The translations under genes were made by a program, and so were the position numbers. DNA of 64,000 bases from Pelodera strongyloides (lineage: Eukaryota; Nematoda; Chromadorea; Rhabditida; Rhabditidae), in NCBI GenBank assembly GCA_036852015.1, contig JAANDG010000323.1, forward strand, positions 20,001 to 84,000. Reading direction: 5' to 3'. The notes under the pieces were generated by a model. It worked only from the letters and a program-made list of their open reading frames with translations, was not told where the DNA came from and ran no database searches. Shown here piece after piece: positions 14,101 to 26,200 of the stretch; the stretch's first letter is position 1; each line of letters opens with the position of its first letter.

Positions 14101-17100
14101 AGGTCCTCTATACATTTTGTGTGAATTGGAATCTGGATGTAGTACATAGTAAAATCAAACCTCACGGCTGAGGAGCCTATCAGTAAACTAAATTCACTGA
14201 AGTGGAAAAATTATGCATGGTATAATATTTACAAGTTGAAATTTCCAGCATACTTACAAATTCCATAGTCGCAAATTTGTGAAAAAGCAAAACTTGCCTT
14301 GCAGGATCCCCAGGAAACCTACTGCTTCCTACGAAAGGCGGCACTGAGCGCCGCCGGCTTCGTTGCCGTACTCTGGAAAAACCCACAGCTGCTCGGAGTG
14401 AATATTTGTTTGACTAATTTTAATTTTACTCTTCGTACCTATGGATGCGCTGGAATTAGATTCCACCTTCAGAATATAAAAGCTAGTACAATGTATATTG
14501 TATAGGTGGACAGCGTCAGCTGCCGATTCTTCTGGACGATCATCAATCCACCTCTACACCTTACGGTAATAATTTGATGCTAACATTGAAGTTACCATTC
14601 GGCTTACCTGGGAAATTTGAAAGCAAAATATGCGCTGCCTGAACAAATCAGGAATTATGAAACATGCAAAATACAGCAGGGGTGCAGCACCACTGGCACA
14701 ACATACATGATATGCTGCACATAATAGAGAGGGAAACATACGAATGAGAACTGAAGTACAATCAATTTTGCAGCCCTCTTCATGACTGCCAACGAAGCCA
14801 TAAACTTCTACACGGTAATGGATGGCCTGAGCCGGAACTGGTGGGGCAACTACGAAGGAAAATACACGTGGTACTTCTCGTACCGAGTAGGTCGCTTGGA
14901 CTATTATGATCATGGAAATAGCAGACGTTCTTTTTTCGCGTGCAAGTATTTTCGCGTGCAAGTATATTTAAAGCTATGTTCCCTGAACGATGACATACTA
15001 TAACATTTAGTACCGCGTGTACTACGCAATGTTCGCCCTCGCGGCCTTCTACGGACTGATCTCGGCTGTCTACTGGACCAACGTATGTTTGGTTTTCTGA
15101 TGCCCCATATTCACTGCTCCGATGCCCTCGGAGAAATGTTCCTTGATAAAAATAGCACTCTAATATGAGACGCAGAGAAAAAGACGAGGAATTACGCATG
15201 GGGAATTGAGTGGTGGATGGTGAATGTGGCCTGTGGTTGCAAGTTGCAACTGCCTGAAAATATTAGAAACAAGTGAAACAAGCGCTGGGAAATATTTAGT
15301 TACAGCTTTTAGGCTGTACTATATAAAAATCTTGTTAGCATAAAGACACGTTCTCAGCTCGTCCACCCTTGGACCTGCCTCTCCTCATTCGTGTCACCCA
15401 AGGACGAACTGTGGCTCCTGACCACGTGCATGATGCTAACCCTTGGCTTCTTTGGGACAGCCTTCGGAGAAGCTGGATGCCTGGTTATGAAGTAAGCTAT
15501 GGTATTTGGAATATTGTAAATAAGGAAATCGGTCTTACCGTCAGTTCATTGAATAAAGATAAACGGTTGCATGCTGATTCCGGGAGGCCTGTGAAAAAAA
15601 TCGTAAACGAAAGGAAAAACAAAGCGAGTTCCCATCGAGAAACTGAACAAATACATGCATATCGTCACTTTTAAATCTACTTGCGCATGAAGGCAAGCAC
15701 TGTTGACATAAACAAGAAAAAATGGCATGCTATCAAATGGTAAGAATAATAAGAAGGAAACGTTACTACTTACAATTAAGTTTATTTAATTGCCTTAAAA
15801 ACTAGGACCCGCCCCCACGGACTCATCAAAGTAAAAGCCTACTTCGAGCACCTCTGGCCTTGTGAGAAGGGCATTCTGACCAAGGTTAGTTGAACTTGTT
15901 TAATTTTTTAGAGGTGCGGGCACGGAGAAAAGTAACTGTATGTGTGCACTACAAATATGTAACTTGCTAACGAATTTATCTAAGGAGTTAATTTATCTAA
16001 GGAGTTAAAAAGACAGCTGGCACGGCTAGCTAAAAGATACTGAGGATAGCTGTAGTTGCGTTCGTCGAACCCTATAGCTACTGAGGCCTAGTAATTTTAA
16101 GGTCATCCGGAACAAATTCTACGCTCCACTGATGCCGATGGTACTCTTCTTGCAATGGTACTACCTTGTCCGAAGCACGGATGAACCGAGCTCATACTTC
16201 GACATGCAAGTTGTTTTCATTATCGTAAAGTCTAGAGCAAAATGTAGGTCGTGAGAAGCAACAGTTTATAACGAAAAACCCTCGTTATTGTAATCGTGTC
16301 CTGCTCGATTTTATGCAACACTTAAATAAAAATATTAATCTTTAAGGATGACCTTCATCGTGAGCGCCGTTTACTCGGTGCTGAACGTGCTCCAGACGCT
16401 GCACTGCTCTACCGGATTCGTTCGTTTCACGTTCAATTATACTATTTACGTTGAGACGTTGCCTGTAGGCGATGGAGACAAAGCAAAGTAGGTACCACGA
16501 AAAAGGGTGATCTATATTTAGGTCCGCACCCAGTACGTCATCTTCGCGATGTGCTATCTGCCCAAATGGATGAGCCCCGAGTATGAAGAGGAGAGTTGGA
16601 GGAACCGCGACGAGGTACGAACAATAAATAGCCTTAAAGGATCGCAGTCACTTCAATTTCGCCTTTTTACTTCACTTATCAATTTATATAAAAAGATACC
16701 TAGAAAAATACCTTTCCAATACCGATTTACGGTACATTTATCACAGGGAAAGAAATCCCTTCGGTTGAGCTTTGATTTTAGATAAAATGGGGTGTTTTCT
16801 AAATCGCAGTGGGACTTGGCCGGTTGCCAATGATGACAAAACAAAGAAAAACCGGGGAAGAGGGAAAGTGTCTGCTCTACTGTCTCAGTTGTCGTTGTCA
16901 TACTGTACGTAATTAGAACGCAACCGAGGGAATTTCTTTCCCTGGGTTAATTTTTCAGTAAATTGACACCGGAATGGTATTTTTCTAGGTGCTTTTTCAT
17001 GTTTATGGATAATTGAAGTAAAAAGGCGAATTTGAAGTGACTGCGATCCTTTAACTAGAAACTGCAACATCCTATATAAATTGTTACCTTGTCAATTTTG

Positions 17101-20100
17101 ACGCTCTTGATCATTTTGTAATGCTGAAGTTGTCGAACGAATAGACCACTCATGTTTTATTGTAAAAAAGCAAATACTTGTAGGTTCTCGCCAAGTACCG
17201 GCCACGCCGTTATGCCAGGGAGCAGCAAGAAAAGGAGGACGTCATCAAGGCGGAAAAGGAAAAGGAGCGGGACGAGGTCCGAAAAAAGAACCAGGAGCTC
17301 TTGAAGAAGGTTGATAATTTTTACGTAGACACGGGCATGTTTTTATAATACAGTAAAGGCTCAATGAGACCGCAATGCGTTGTCGGAACCAAGAGAAAGA
17401 CAACTCAGTGCTGGACAGGCGAAGAACACCCGCATGCTTATTGATTTCTTTCAGACCCCGAACCTCCCACAACGACTTCTGTACCACGTGCCAGAAGATG
17501 GACCCGAACAGTGCGAAACTGTCTCACTGGAAATGGACATGACCCTGGATTGGTGGGAATGTTCTTTTGTCTGACACAAATTTAGTGAAGGAGAAGCGTC
17601 AGTACGTGTAATGCGCACAAGAGCGCACCATTTTTTCCACAGTAGATAGCGGTATTTCTTTATTTATATCACGTAAACAAAATCTTTAGCTACATACCCG
17701 ACTACAAGAAGAAGGTCTTCGAAAGAAGATGGACGAGAATGTACCTGGAGTACCGCATGAGGGCATACACTGTGAAGGACTCGATCGCCGTGAGGAATAT
17801 TCCTTCCTACTTTTATTGGAAATGAATTTCTGAAAAAGCAAACATATTTCCTACTCGACTGTAATGTATAATCTGTGTTTGATATAACCATCATTGAACT
17901 TTCCGCTTTAAAGTAGATGGGAAAAAAATCTATCGAGTACTTTACTATAACGTTGAATTTAGCGAGTTCTCATGGAGGAGATGAGAAGGGGCTTGTTGAA
18001 AAAGCACGGAGCGGAGCACGAGATGGAGATCCGGTTGTACAACCATTGGTGTCACACAGTCCCGGACAGGGACCACATCAATGTTCGCAACCCCCACCAG
18101 GACCGAGTGTTCATCGTATGGATTTCGTTTTTGCGAATTTTTCGTTGACCTTTGCAAGAAGCATGCTCATATGAACCCACCAAGCTATCAGTATTCCACC
18201 AGAATTGTCTCCTACGCCCGTTATTTTTGCGGAGCTCATATTAAATGGTCTGAATTCTAAAAAGTTCATGTACAGTAGCCCCTCGTAGTGCCGTTGCTCA
18301 TTTTTCTTCAATTGACTTGCGCCTTCACGAGAGTCTATTCGGATTTTTTTTGTTTATGAATGAATGTATTTGGGCTTATTAGATTGAGCGATAGACAGAT
18401 ACATATCCCGATCCTCGTTTTTTTCTCAAACAAACCACTGCCTTAATGTTGTGCAGAAAAAAACACATATAATGTATTGTATTGCATATACAAATCTTTC
18501 TCCCTTCAGATGCCCGAAGGAACCCCTGACCGTCTCTTCCTGATGAAGTTCGACCGACTGATCAACCGCGTTGTGAACGCTGCCCGCCAAGGACTCTTCA
18601 TGCCCGTTCGACCGAGACAACTGCCGGAAAACCCGGACGTGGTGTGTTATAATTAAATCACATATGCGGGACTCGAACCCGGGTTCCACGGGTCAAAGAC
18701 GATAGCTTAGCCAATGCACCACCCACTGACGTCCTCATAATTAGATAGCTTATGGTTCACACATCAAGTGTTCGTTTTGCAGAGGGAATTCAAGCAAGTG
18801 CTTGACTTCATGAAATGGCAGTTCCCCAACAAACTGGACACGCTCGACTTCGAGACCGCCGACGCGAACATGCACCCGCAAGAACAGACATTCCTCAAAG
18901 GCGCCGACATCGTCATTGAGGAACAGGTAGTAAAGCGGGACACTTTTTACCGGCTATTGTCAATTTGCTGGCCAATTTTATGTTTATGTATGTTGCGATC
19001 TGTACATAAGTTGTTTGCAACTTATTACGGTTGAAAGTTTTGTTTTATGTTGGTTGTAGGTATCGGGCTTTGAAATAAACACGTTTAGTTCGAAGACTGG
19101 GACGCGAAGCTGAAAGAGGCCATGGAGATCGAAAACGAAAAGTTCGACAAGGTATTTGACACCTCTTAATCAAATATGCATATTAGTTTCAAGCTAAAAT
19201 GGCACCTGTGTCAATATTATTAGTTAAAATGGACCTACTTATGTAAAAGGACAAGTGGACATGATAAAAGGTTCCACATGATTTTGTAAAGGTGCATTGT
19301 TTCATTCTTTGATGGTGATTGAAAACAGTAAACACGCGAATTTCACATTTTAGGTCTACGAGGACGACGTTTGCTTCTCGCAATACATCGGCACTCCCTT
19401 CGAAGAGCATGCACGTGAAATCTTCGTATGTTTGTTAGAAGCATGTACAGAACTGAGATGGTTATGTATGTGAAAATGTATATAAAATAATCTACATTCA
19501 TGTACGTTAATGGTATAAACCAGACTTGGCAGGAGGGTTACATTGAAAGCTTTCGTTAATATCATAAACCATACTTGACATTGGGAGGGTTACATTCAAA
19601 GCTTTCAATAAATATTTTTCTTGGTATGCGTCCATACAAGTTCAGAACGTGCGACCGAAGTTCTGCCCCGATGGTGAACGCCTCGCAAACCCTCGTAATC
19701 GACCAATCGACAACCATTTCCAGGACGATCTGATGCCTGGGTGAGCAGTGTTACCATATTTATTTACTAATTTACCGTCATTTATTTATAAATCGTATAG
19801 ATCAATAATTTTATAAGCTGAAGATGGATCTCTAAGGAAGATCTAAGGTACTTAGCTGATTCGTATCCCCTGATTCGTGTCCTATACAGCTTCAAAAAGG
19901 AAAGTTTCATAAACGTCGACAGACGACACAACGAATCTGCGCTAACATTCGAAAACTATTTGTTAATTCCGCTTCCGCATTGTAAAAAAATATCCAGCTA
20001 ATATCGACTTGGTTACAACTGGGCGTATTCCTAGATTTTTACTTTACCTTCGATATACCTAGAGCTCATCCAAATTTCAGTTTCATCGGCCCAGCACCAA

Positions 20101-20604
20101 GGTCCCGCGTCAACTTGGGACCGTACGACGAATTCGTCATAAAGGCCGCCTACTATCAAGGCATCGTGGATGGAGAATGGGACGCGGTATGTTTATTAAT
20201 ATTTGTGAAAGCTCAGCAATTCCACTACTATTTTCTTACCTAAGCAGAGGCATGATATTGCCGTATTTTACCAGTCAGCTTCCAGCTGTTTGCATCGCAA
20301 CAACACTGGTGTATCAATTTGTCTGTAGGTCATTATGACGACATCACGCGAAGTATAGAAGATGCACTTATTCTTGATGCATTGTTTACTGACACCTTTG
20401 TTTGCTCCTTATGCAGTTTATTATATTCTTACATTACAACCAATGAAGATGAGTATGCCTGAATAGGTCCGTGGAAACGCAGCCATTCAACGTCGTGACC
20501 GTCATATGAGGACCGGCCGCGGAGAATTCGAAGGCAACTTCGACAACAATTGGCGCGGCAAGGCCAAGATGTACCTGTGGAGGCTGATAGCCAAAGACGA
20601 CTAA
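8132..20604 (+). CDS. Mucin-like / C-type-lectin-like / EGF / seven-helix receptor (adhesion-GPCR-like)
   Basis: Predicted cell-surface receptor of about 1,600 residues; the true 5' end is not seen. Exons: 8132-8258 (Cys-rich), 8550-9106, 9289-10291 and 10424-10477 (Thr/Ser-rich stalk), 10700-10821, 11288-11367, 11477-11552 and 11826-11964 (C-type-lectin-like; CPDQFWDSGDMCYLL), 12147-12242 and 12347-12466 (Cys module CSSYGTWVPHPSLLNC, hormone-receptor/sushi-like), 13127-13193, 13302-13380, 13493-13584, 13718-13755 and 13790-13857 (EGF-like), then membrane exons 13992-14102, 14305-14397, 14506-14565, 14774-14886, 15011-15082, 15358-15491, 15806-15884, 16102-16247, 16347-16464, 16522-16614. Tail: 17184-17309 (charged helix), 17455-17552, 17690-17789, 17963-18115, 18510-18641, 18783-18926, 19089-19151, 19354-19425, 19646-19740, 20081-20186, 20467-20604 (stop). 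The third helix LFMTANEAINFYTVM resembles class B receptors (E and Y conserved). No GAIN/GPS site is recognised. Phases close everywhere except inside the stalk and at 14565/14774. Ligand and pathway are unknown. Confidence 0.7.
10913..11160 (+). mobile_element. tRNA-derived SINE-like copy in an intron
   Basis: Starts with 'atggcgcagtctccactgca' and a B-box-like 'gctggttcgagtccggc', then a tail 'tgtaaaagttggtagctggg' and 'gattcggttgatataacccg'. The same tail follows the head at 3718. It sits between two lectin-module exons of the receptor gene, in the sense orientation. Confidence 0.65.
12029..12090. repeat. (TG)n microsatellite
   Basis: A run of tg dinucleotides with occasional cg interruptions in the intron between exons 11826-11964 and 12147-12242 of the receptor gene. 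Confidence 0.9.
16634..17054. mobile_element. TTAA-bounded inverted-repeat element in an intron
   Basis: Begins TTAAAGGATCGCAGTCACTT and ends with the reverse complement AAGTGACTGCGATCCTTTAA. The arms extend about 160 bases with mismatches (for example 'agggaaagaaatcccttcgg' against 'ccgagggaatttctttccct'). The interior has no ORF of note. It is a foldback/MITE copy inside the intron between 16522-16614 and 17184-17309. Confidence 0.8.
18662..18735 (-). mobile_element. tRNA-like SINE head, reverse orientation
   Basis: On the minus strand it reads as an A-box-like 'gtgcattggctaagc' followed by a B-box-like 'gggttcgagtcccgc', spaced as in a tRNA. A cloverleaf acceptor stem does not form. It is in the intron between exons 18510-18641 and 18783-18926 of the receptor gene. 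Confidence 0.6.
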
Positions 20605-23215
20605 CTATAAGGATAAAGCCGTATTACGGCCGCTTTTGAAACTTATGATGGAAATCTGCATTCCAAATTTTTTTCAACAATAAGTGTGCTCGAAATTGAG
20701 ACGATTTCTTGTGCCAATATTTTTATTCTAATCGTGCTTATTTGCATATAAAGCATGGAATGAAGTTATCGAAAAGACGTTTCAAAATGGATGTTATACC
20801 GCTTTAGTTTGAAAAACATAATGTGCTTATCAATGAATTGTGGTAGTCTAAAGACGAAGGGTCAAATTCACGAAGATTCCATAGCTTATAAACGCGTGCC
20901 CTGTATTCAATCACGAAAACCGCAGCGACGTGAAGCAGACCCAACGAGTTGTCGTACACTAAAGTACAGGAAAATCAAATCGAGCACATCGTTTGTTTGT
21001 TTTTCGCACTTGGTGGCATGTTCTATGGAAGTAATATCAGCATGTTCTATGGAAGTATAATGTAGCAAAAATTCGGAGAAATTAAATGAAGAAAGTTCGT
21101 CTTTTGCGTAACGATTGTGCTGTGATGTGCTGTGCTGTGACGTGGCGTGACGTGACGTATTGCTTTCATCCGACGTACTTTCTTTTTGGTACACAATAAA
21201 CTCTGGTGTTTTTGAGTTTCACGCGCGGCGGTTTTCAGGATGTACTCGATCGCAAATACTGAAACAGTTTTTGTTTTTGTTTTCGTGAAAATGATCTTTT
21301 TTCTTTAGTGAATATTTGGAAAATGTGATTATTCAGTGTGAATGAGAGAATATTTTTGTTCAGTTCGCCGATCTTGAGAATACCAGTCAAATTCTGAACT
21401 CCTATATGTTTATTGTCTGTTCGAACAAACTATGTTCATTGTAAAATTTGCACGTTACCGTATCTCCTCGAAAGTAATATTGTTGACGAAAATAGATTTT
21501 TTTCACTTTAGCTAAAGCATGAAAGCAATTATCTTCCACGAACAGGGGCATATTACATGTAAACCTGTATGTGCTGCTTCTGATAACGCATTGCTTGCTC
21601 GGGCATACCGCACAATTAGTGCGAACACAGAGTAGAAAGAGAAATATAAGGTAGAAAGAGAAATATAAGGTAGAAAGAGAAATATAAGGTAGAAAGAGAA
21701 ATATAAGGACTTACTGCAGAACACGGTTATTTATGTTCAGTTCACGCCCAGCTTCCGTATTATTTGTGAGAAAGTGCGTAGCATATTGCTAGATTTACTT
21801 TCCATCATTTTTCAAACGTTTACTATCACAAACTTTATTATAAACACTACTAGTGGGAGTTGAAATTAAAGGGAATATGTATGCCCTTTTTGAAGTTAAG
21901 CTGTATCACTATGTTCCTCTCCGACCCGAATCGCCGACCCCAAATAAGAAAATGTCGACGCGTCATTCTCCTCGTGCGCGTCCCGTGTCAGTAAACGTTA
22001 AAGCGGGTCAACGTCGAGTCGGCATACCGACTCTTTGGGGTCAACGTCGGGTCGGAAAATCATTCTTTGGGGGCAGCGTCGGGTCGGCACACAAGCTCGT
22101 CGGACAGCAATGGGTCAAAAAACATTTCACACATAAATACCGTAACCTGACAGTGATCAAAATATGTATAAAAAAACGTTTATTGCGGCTTTGACATAGA
22201 AGAACATTACACATGAAATGCAAAAAAATACATACGGCAGCACATTGCCTATTACATTACAAGCCTACGTCAGGTCAGTGGTCAATGGTGCTGTATACAA
22301 ATAACGAAAATGGATGAACCCATCTGGTGACGGTTCACTGTTTTGTGGTCCAGCCCATTTGATGACCAATTCATGTCCACGTGGTGACCAAATTTTCCCG
22401 AAAACCGCCATCAAATGGTCACGGCGTAGTCTTTTTCCAATTTGGTGACGGGACAACAACGGGTTTTCTGTGATTTCAGCTATTATTCCGTGTTCCTCTG
22501 ATGCATCACAGTACGCTGGGATGTCTTCGGCATCTCATGACCCATGCATCGGAATCGCACTGGCCAAAATAAAGAAGTAAGTTAGTTCAAGTGTCGTTTG
22601 TCTGGTAATGTAATAGAATACAATAAGGCAAAAGACAGAACGTCGATTCTCATAGGGGTCTCTTTCCATCATGGGTCTTTGTACCCAGCTGGCCCGTAAC
22701 CCCTCCGGGGTCTTCACAGGTTGGGATTGTGGTAGCTCAACAGTCCACATTTTTTGCCCATGGCAATAGCAGTTATCGTATTCAGATTGCGCGACGAAAT
22801 ACCATTCATTGCGCGTTAGACTCATTGAGCAGTGGCTCTATGTATGTTGCAGTAATGCGGTGTATATTGTCAAGACCCCTTTTAAAAAAGCTGCGTATTA
22901 TTCTAAGCTTGGCTTCTTTTCAGTATTGTGTGAGCGTGTGTCTAGTATCTATTTTCGGGCAAATCACTATAGTACTAACAGTTTTTGTTCACTAGTTCAC
23001 TCACTGTCAGCCATTATTAACCGTGCGGGCATTATTTTTTTCTTATAGACATATGTTGTGCTCGTGATGTAGGAGTAGATGGAAGATGCGTGAATATTCG
23101 CATTAAAACAGGCCGATCAACTTTGTTCATTATACAATAAGACAACGCGTCAATAATATATCATTACTACGATCGGTGTTTATTTATATATTAAATTGAA
23201 TGTGTTTCTTTCAGG
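20605..23215. other. Intergenic region with short tandem repeats
   Basis: It separates the receptor gene from the F-box gene. Contents are a four-fold 19-base repeat 'gtagaaagagaaatataag' at 21634-21706, a three-fold approximate 45-base repeat built on 'gtcaacgtcgggtcgg' at 22005-22090, and a dispersed-repeat copy near 22310-22470. I see no exon chain. Confidence 0.6.
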
Positions 23216-23271
23216 CCTGTGTAAGGGGCATAATCGCACAGTTCAAGGGACTGTCACTGTCACTGCACAAA

Positions 23272-26200
23272 ATGGAACAGGAAGATAACGTGGATTCTTT
23301 TAGTACACTTCCAACTGAGATTCTGCAAATGATCTTCGCGTATCTTAGACCAAAATTTCTATTCGAGAACGTGCTTCCAGTATGCAGTAGATTCTTTTTG
23401 TAAGTTTATTTTATGTGCTTTTCCCGAGTTTTCTGACAAAAATCGTCGGCATTTGTAAGCATAATTAGCGGTTTATATAAAAAGGAACACATGTAAATTA
23501 TGCAGGCGCATTGTGTGGGACCATATTTTTAAATTTTTAATTTTTTACTCTTCATAAATGTGATCGTGAAGTGAACCCGCTCCTCTAAAGGGACGGGCCC
23601 AGCAAAGTAAACCTATATTTACGATTTCGTCTTAATTTTTGTTAAAAGTGTTTATTACAATATATGCAAACCAAATTTTATCGACATTCACCCAGGGGAG
23701 CTTTTTCCGACGAGCGCATCCGCATATGTATACCGTTGCCTGGCCGTTACTCTCGTTGTCTATCCGCTCTGGTTTTCTGATCTCTCGGTTTTTTTTCTCT
23801 GGCACCTCTTTATTGAGCACTCTCTCTCATGCGTAATGGTGAGACTGTGTTATAACATACGCGAAGCAAAAGAATTACTAGGACTAAATTGATGCAACTA
23901 CGGTACCCTTATAAGTTGGGCTCATCGTAAAAAGTTCCCCGGGGTGAATGTGGATAAAAATTAGTGTGTATATATTGTAATAAACGCTGCTAATAAAAAA
24001 TAACATCGGAAATATATGTTTATTTTGATGGGCCTGTCACTTTAAGGGTCATCAACAACGAACGATGGTGGAACGTCCGAATTCAGGTATCTTATTTACT
24101 TTGGAACATTGTAACCAACTATGCTCCGCAGTGGCCGTATGCACGAACGCGCCGGGAAGCTCCCAGTGGTAGGTGAGAAAAAGAGAGGGATCACACGAAA
24201 CAGAGACACACAAAGACAAACTGTCCCACCCTGGGAGGTTCCCGCTGTTCGTGCATACGGCCACAGGAGCAGGGGTGCGGGAGTATGCCAATATGTATAT
24301 ACCCAGTTTCTTTCCTGACCAATACTATATGTAAATTTTTCATCATGCTTATGACTCAGGACCGCAACTAAATAAATGTTTGCGCTTTAGATATGTTTAT
24401 TGCGAACCTTGTGAGAAAGCCCGCAAAATATGTTTGGGTTCTGACTAGTTTAGAAACGAATTCGCTTTTATTTGGCGACAAGTGTTCTCTGACTTCTGAA
24501 ACTTGAATAAAATATTAATTATGAATTTTCTTATAGAAACTCCAACTGCAAAGGCAATTCTGTGACGCCGAGAGATTCGGCACTTCGCGAGTGAGGTCGG
24601 TTGAGAAGATTTAAAGCGAAACATCGTCCGGTTTTTGAAGCGCATCGTGGACAACTGAATTCTTACGTATCTATGCGAATTTACTCGAATTTAGCTCGAT
24701 TTTTTATTCTAATTTTTGTTCATTTGTATAAGCTGGATGCGAATGCTGGTGACACGATGCGTTCCAAAAACCGGCAGGTATTTCGCTATAAAGACTCACG
24801 ACACATCAAAAAAAGCTTTCCTTTCCCCCAAACTCCCAGATTACTCAAATGTGGCAGCTAAAACGGATGTTTATAATATGCAAAACTGGGGATGTGGATG
24901 TTATTCACAAGGGAAGGTATGCTCAGAAATGAAGCGCAGTTTCTACTTGAAAATGCGTACCTAGCCTAAACTAAAGATCTGTGGCAGCATGAACATGGTA
25001 GAATAAAACTAACAGGAACCCTTCATGGCTGAACTTCTCGCATGCATGCGAAAGCATGCATGTCGTGCGGCAGGAATGCAATCGTGCGGCAGGCATGCTT
25101 TTTTGGGTACGGTTTTGCTGGTCACGCATGCCGCAGTTGTTGCACTAACCGTGCTTCTTCATTGTTTTGGAAAACTTTTTTTATGAGAGGGTTCTTTCAC
25201 TTCTTATGACTTTTTTCATGAAGCCGATAGTAAAACCTAGAAAATAAACAAATAAATCAACGAGCATTTCAATTGCTTCAGGAGCTTGGATGCTGTATGG
25301 AGAGATGAAGATGCCTGGGCAAATTGGGACCAACAGAAGAGGTAACGTTTACTAACAATAAGGACTAGAAAAAATGATGCACACGGTCCCTTGTTAGTAT
25401 GATTGTGTCCCTACCGCCACCAACATCTTAGGGTACCTTTTGGTTTGCGAGCTAATAGCCACTACCGCAAGAACTTTTCTTACTTGACACTAAGACCCGT
25501 TGACTCAATGAGCATTTATCGCATTTATTATTAAAAACAGTGCCAAAGTTATTAATAAGCAATCCTTCACCTTGAACTTTTTATGATGTAATACACTGTA
25601 ACTTGAATCTTGAAATATTTTGTCATGCACTGGTTTAGCAATACCTCATTCGAAGTCGCTAACGTCGTTATTATTTCACAACCTAGCACTTAAGGAACAG
25701 ATGCAGAGACAGTGCACTCGGGGTAAATATTCCCCAAAACGGGTATATCTACCCGAGTGCTGAGCGTGTGGTTTGATATTGATATTTGACGTAATGCTTT
25801 TTCACAATAAAAATAAGAGCAAAAGAACGATGATTTCTCTTGACATCGACCCTGCCAGGTTCTCAATTTTAAAGGGTCAGGCCCATTTCAAATGACCCCT
25901 ATTTTTGATGACTCCATCTGATTATTCATGTCAAATATAGTAGGATGCAATATTTTTCTAATTTTCAAGCGAAAAACAACACACTATTCAGCAATTTACC
26001 GTGGGCAGCCATACCCAACTATCTATCGCAGTTGGCACGCCCATTCGCGCTGATTGGCCAATATCGCAATTACCACGCCCAATAGAGCATATTGCCCAAT
26101 TAGCGCGAAGGAGCGTGACAACTGCGATAGATAGTTGGGTATGGCTGACAGGCTGACTATGGTAAATTGCTGAGCACTGCGTGAATTTTGCGCTTGAAAA

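Noticed and set aside
18510..20604. Separate NDUFB10-like mitochondrial gene starting at the exon-initial ATG at 18510
   Set aside because: Upstream exons join it in phase 0, and the resemblance to NDUFB10 does not hold beyond a few residues.
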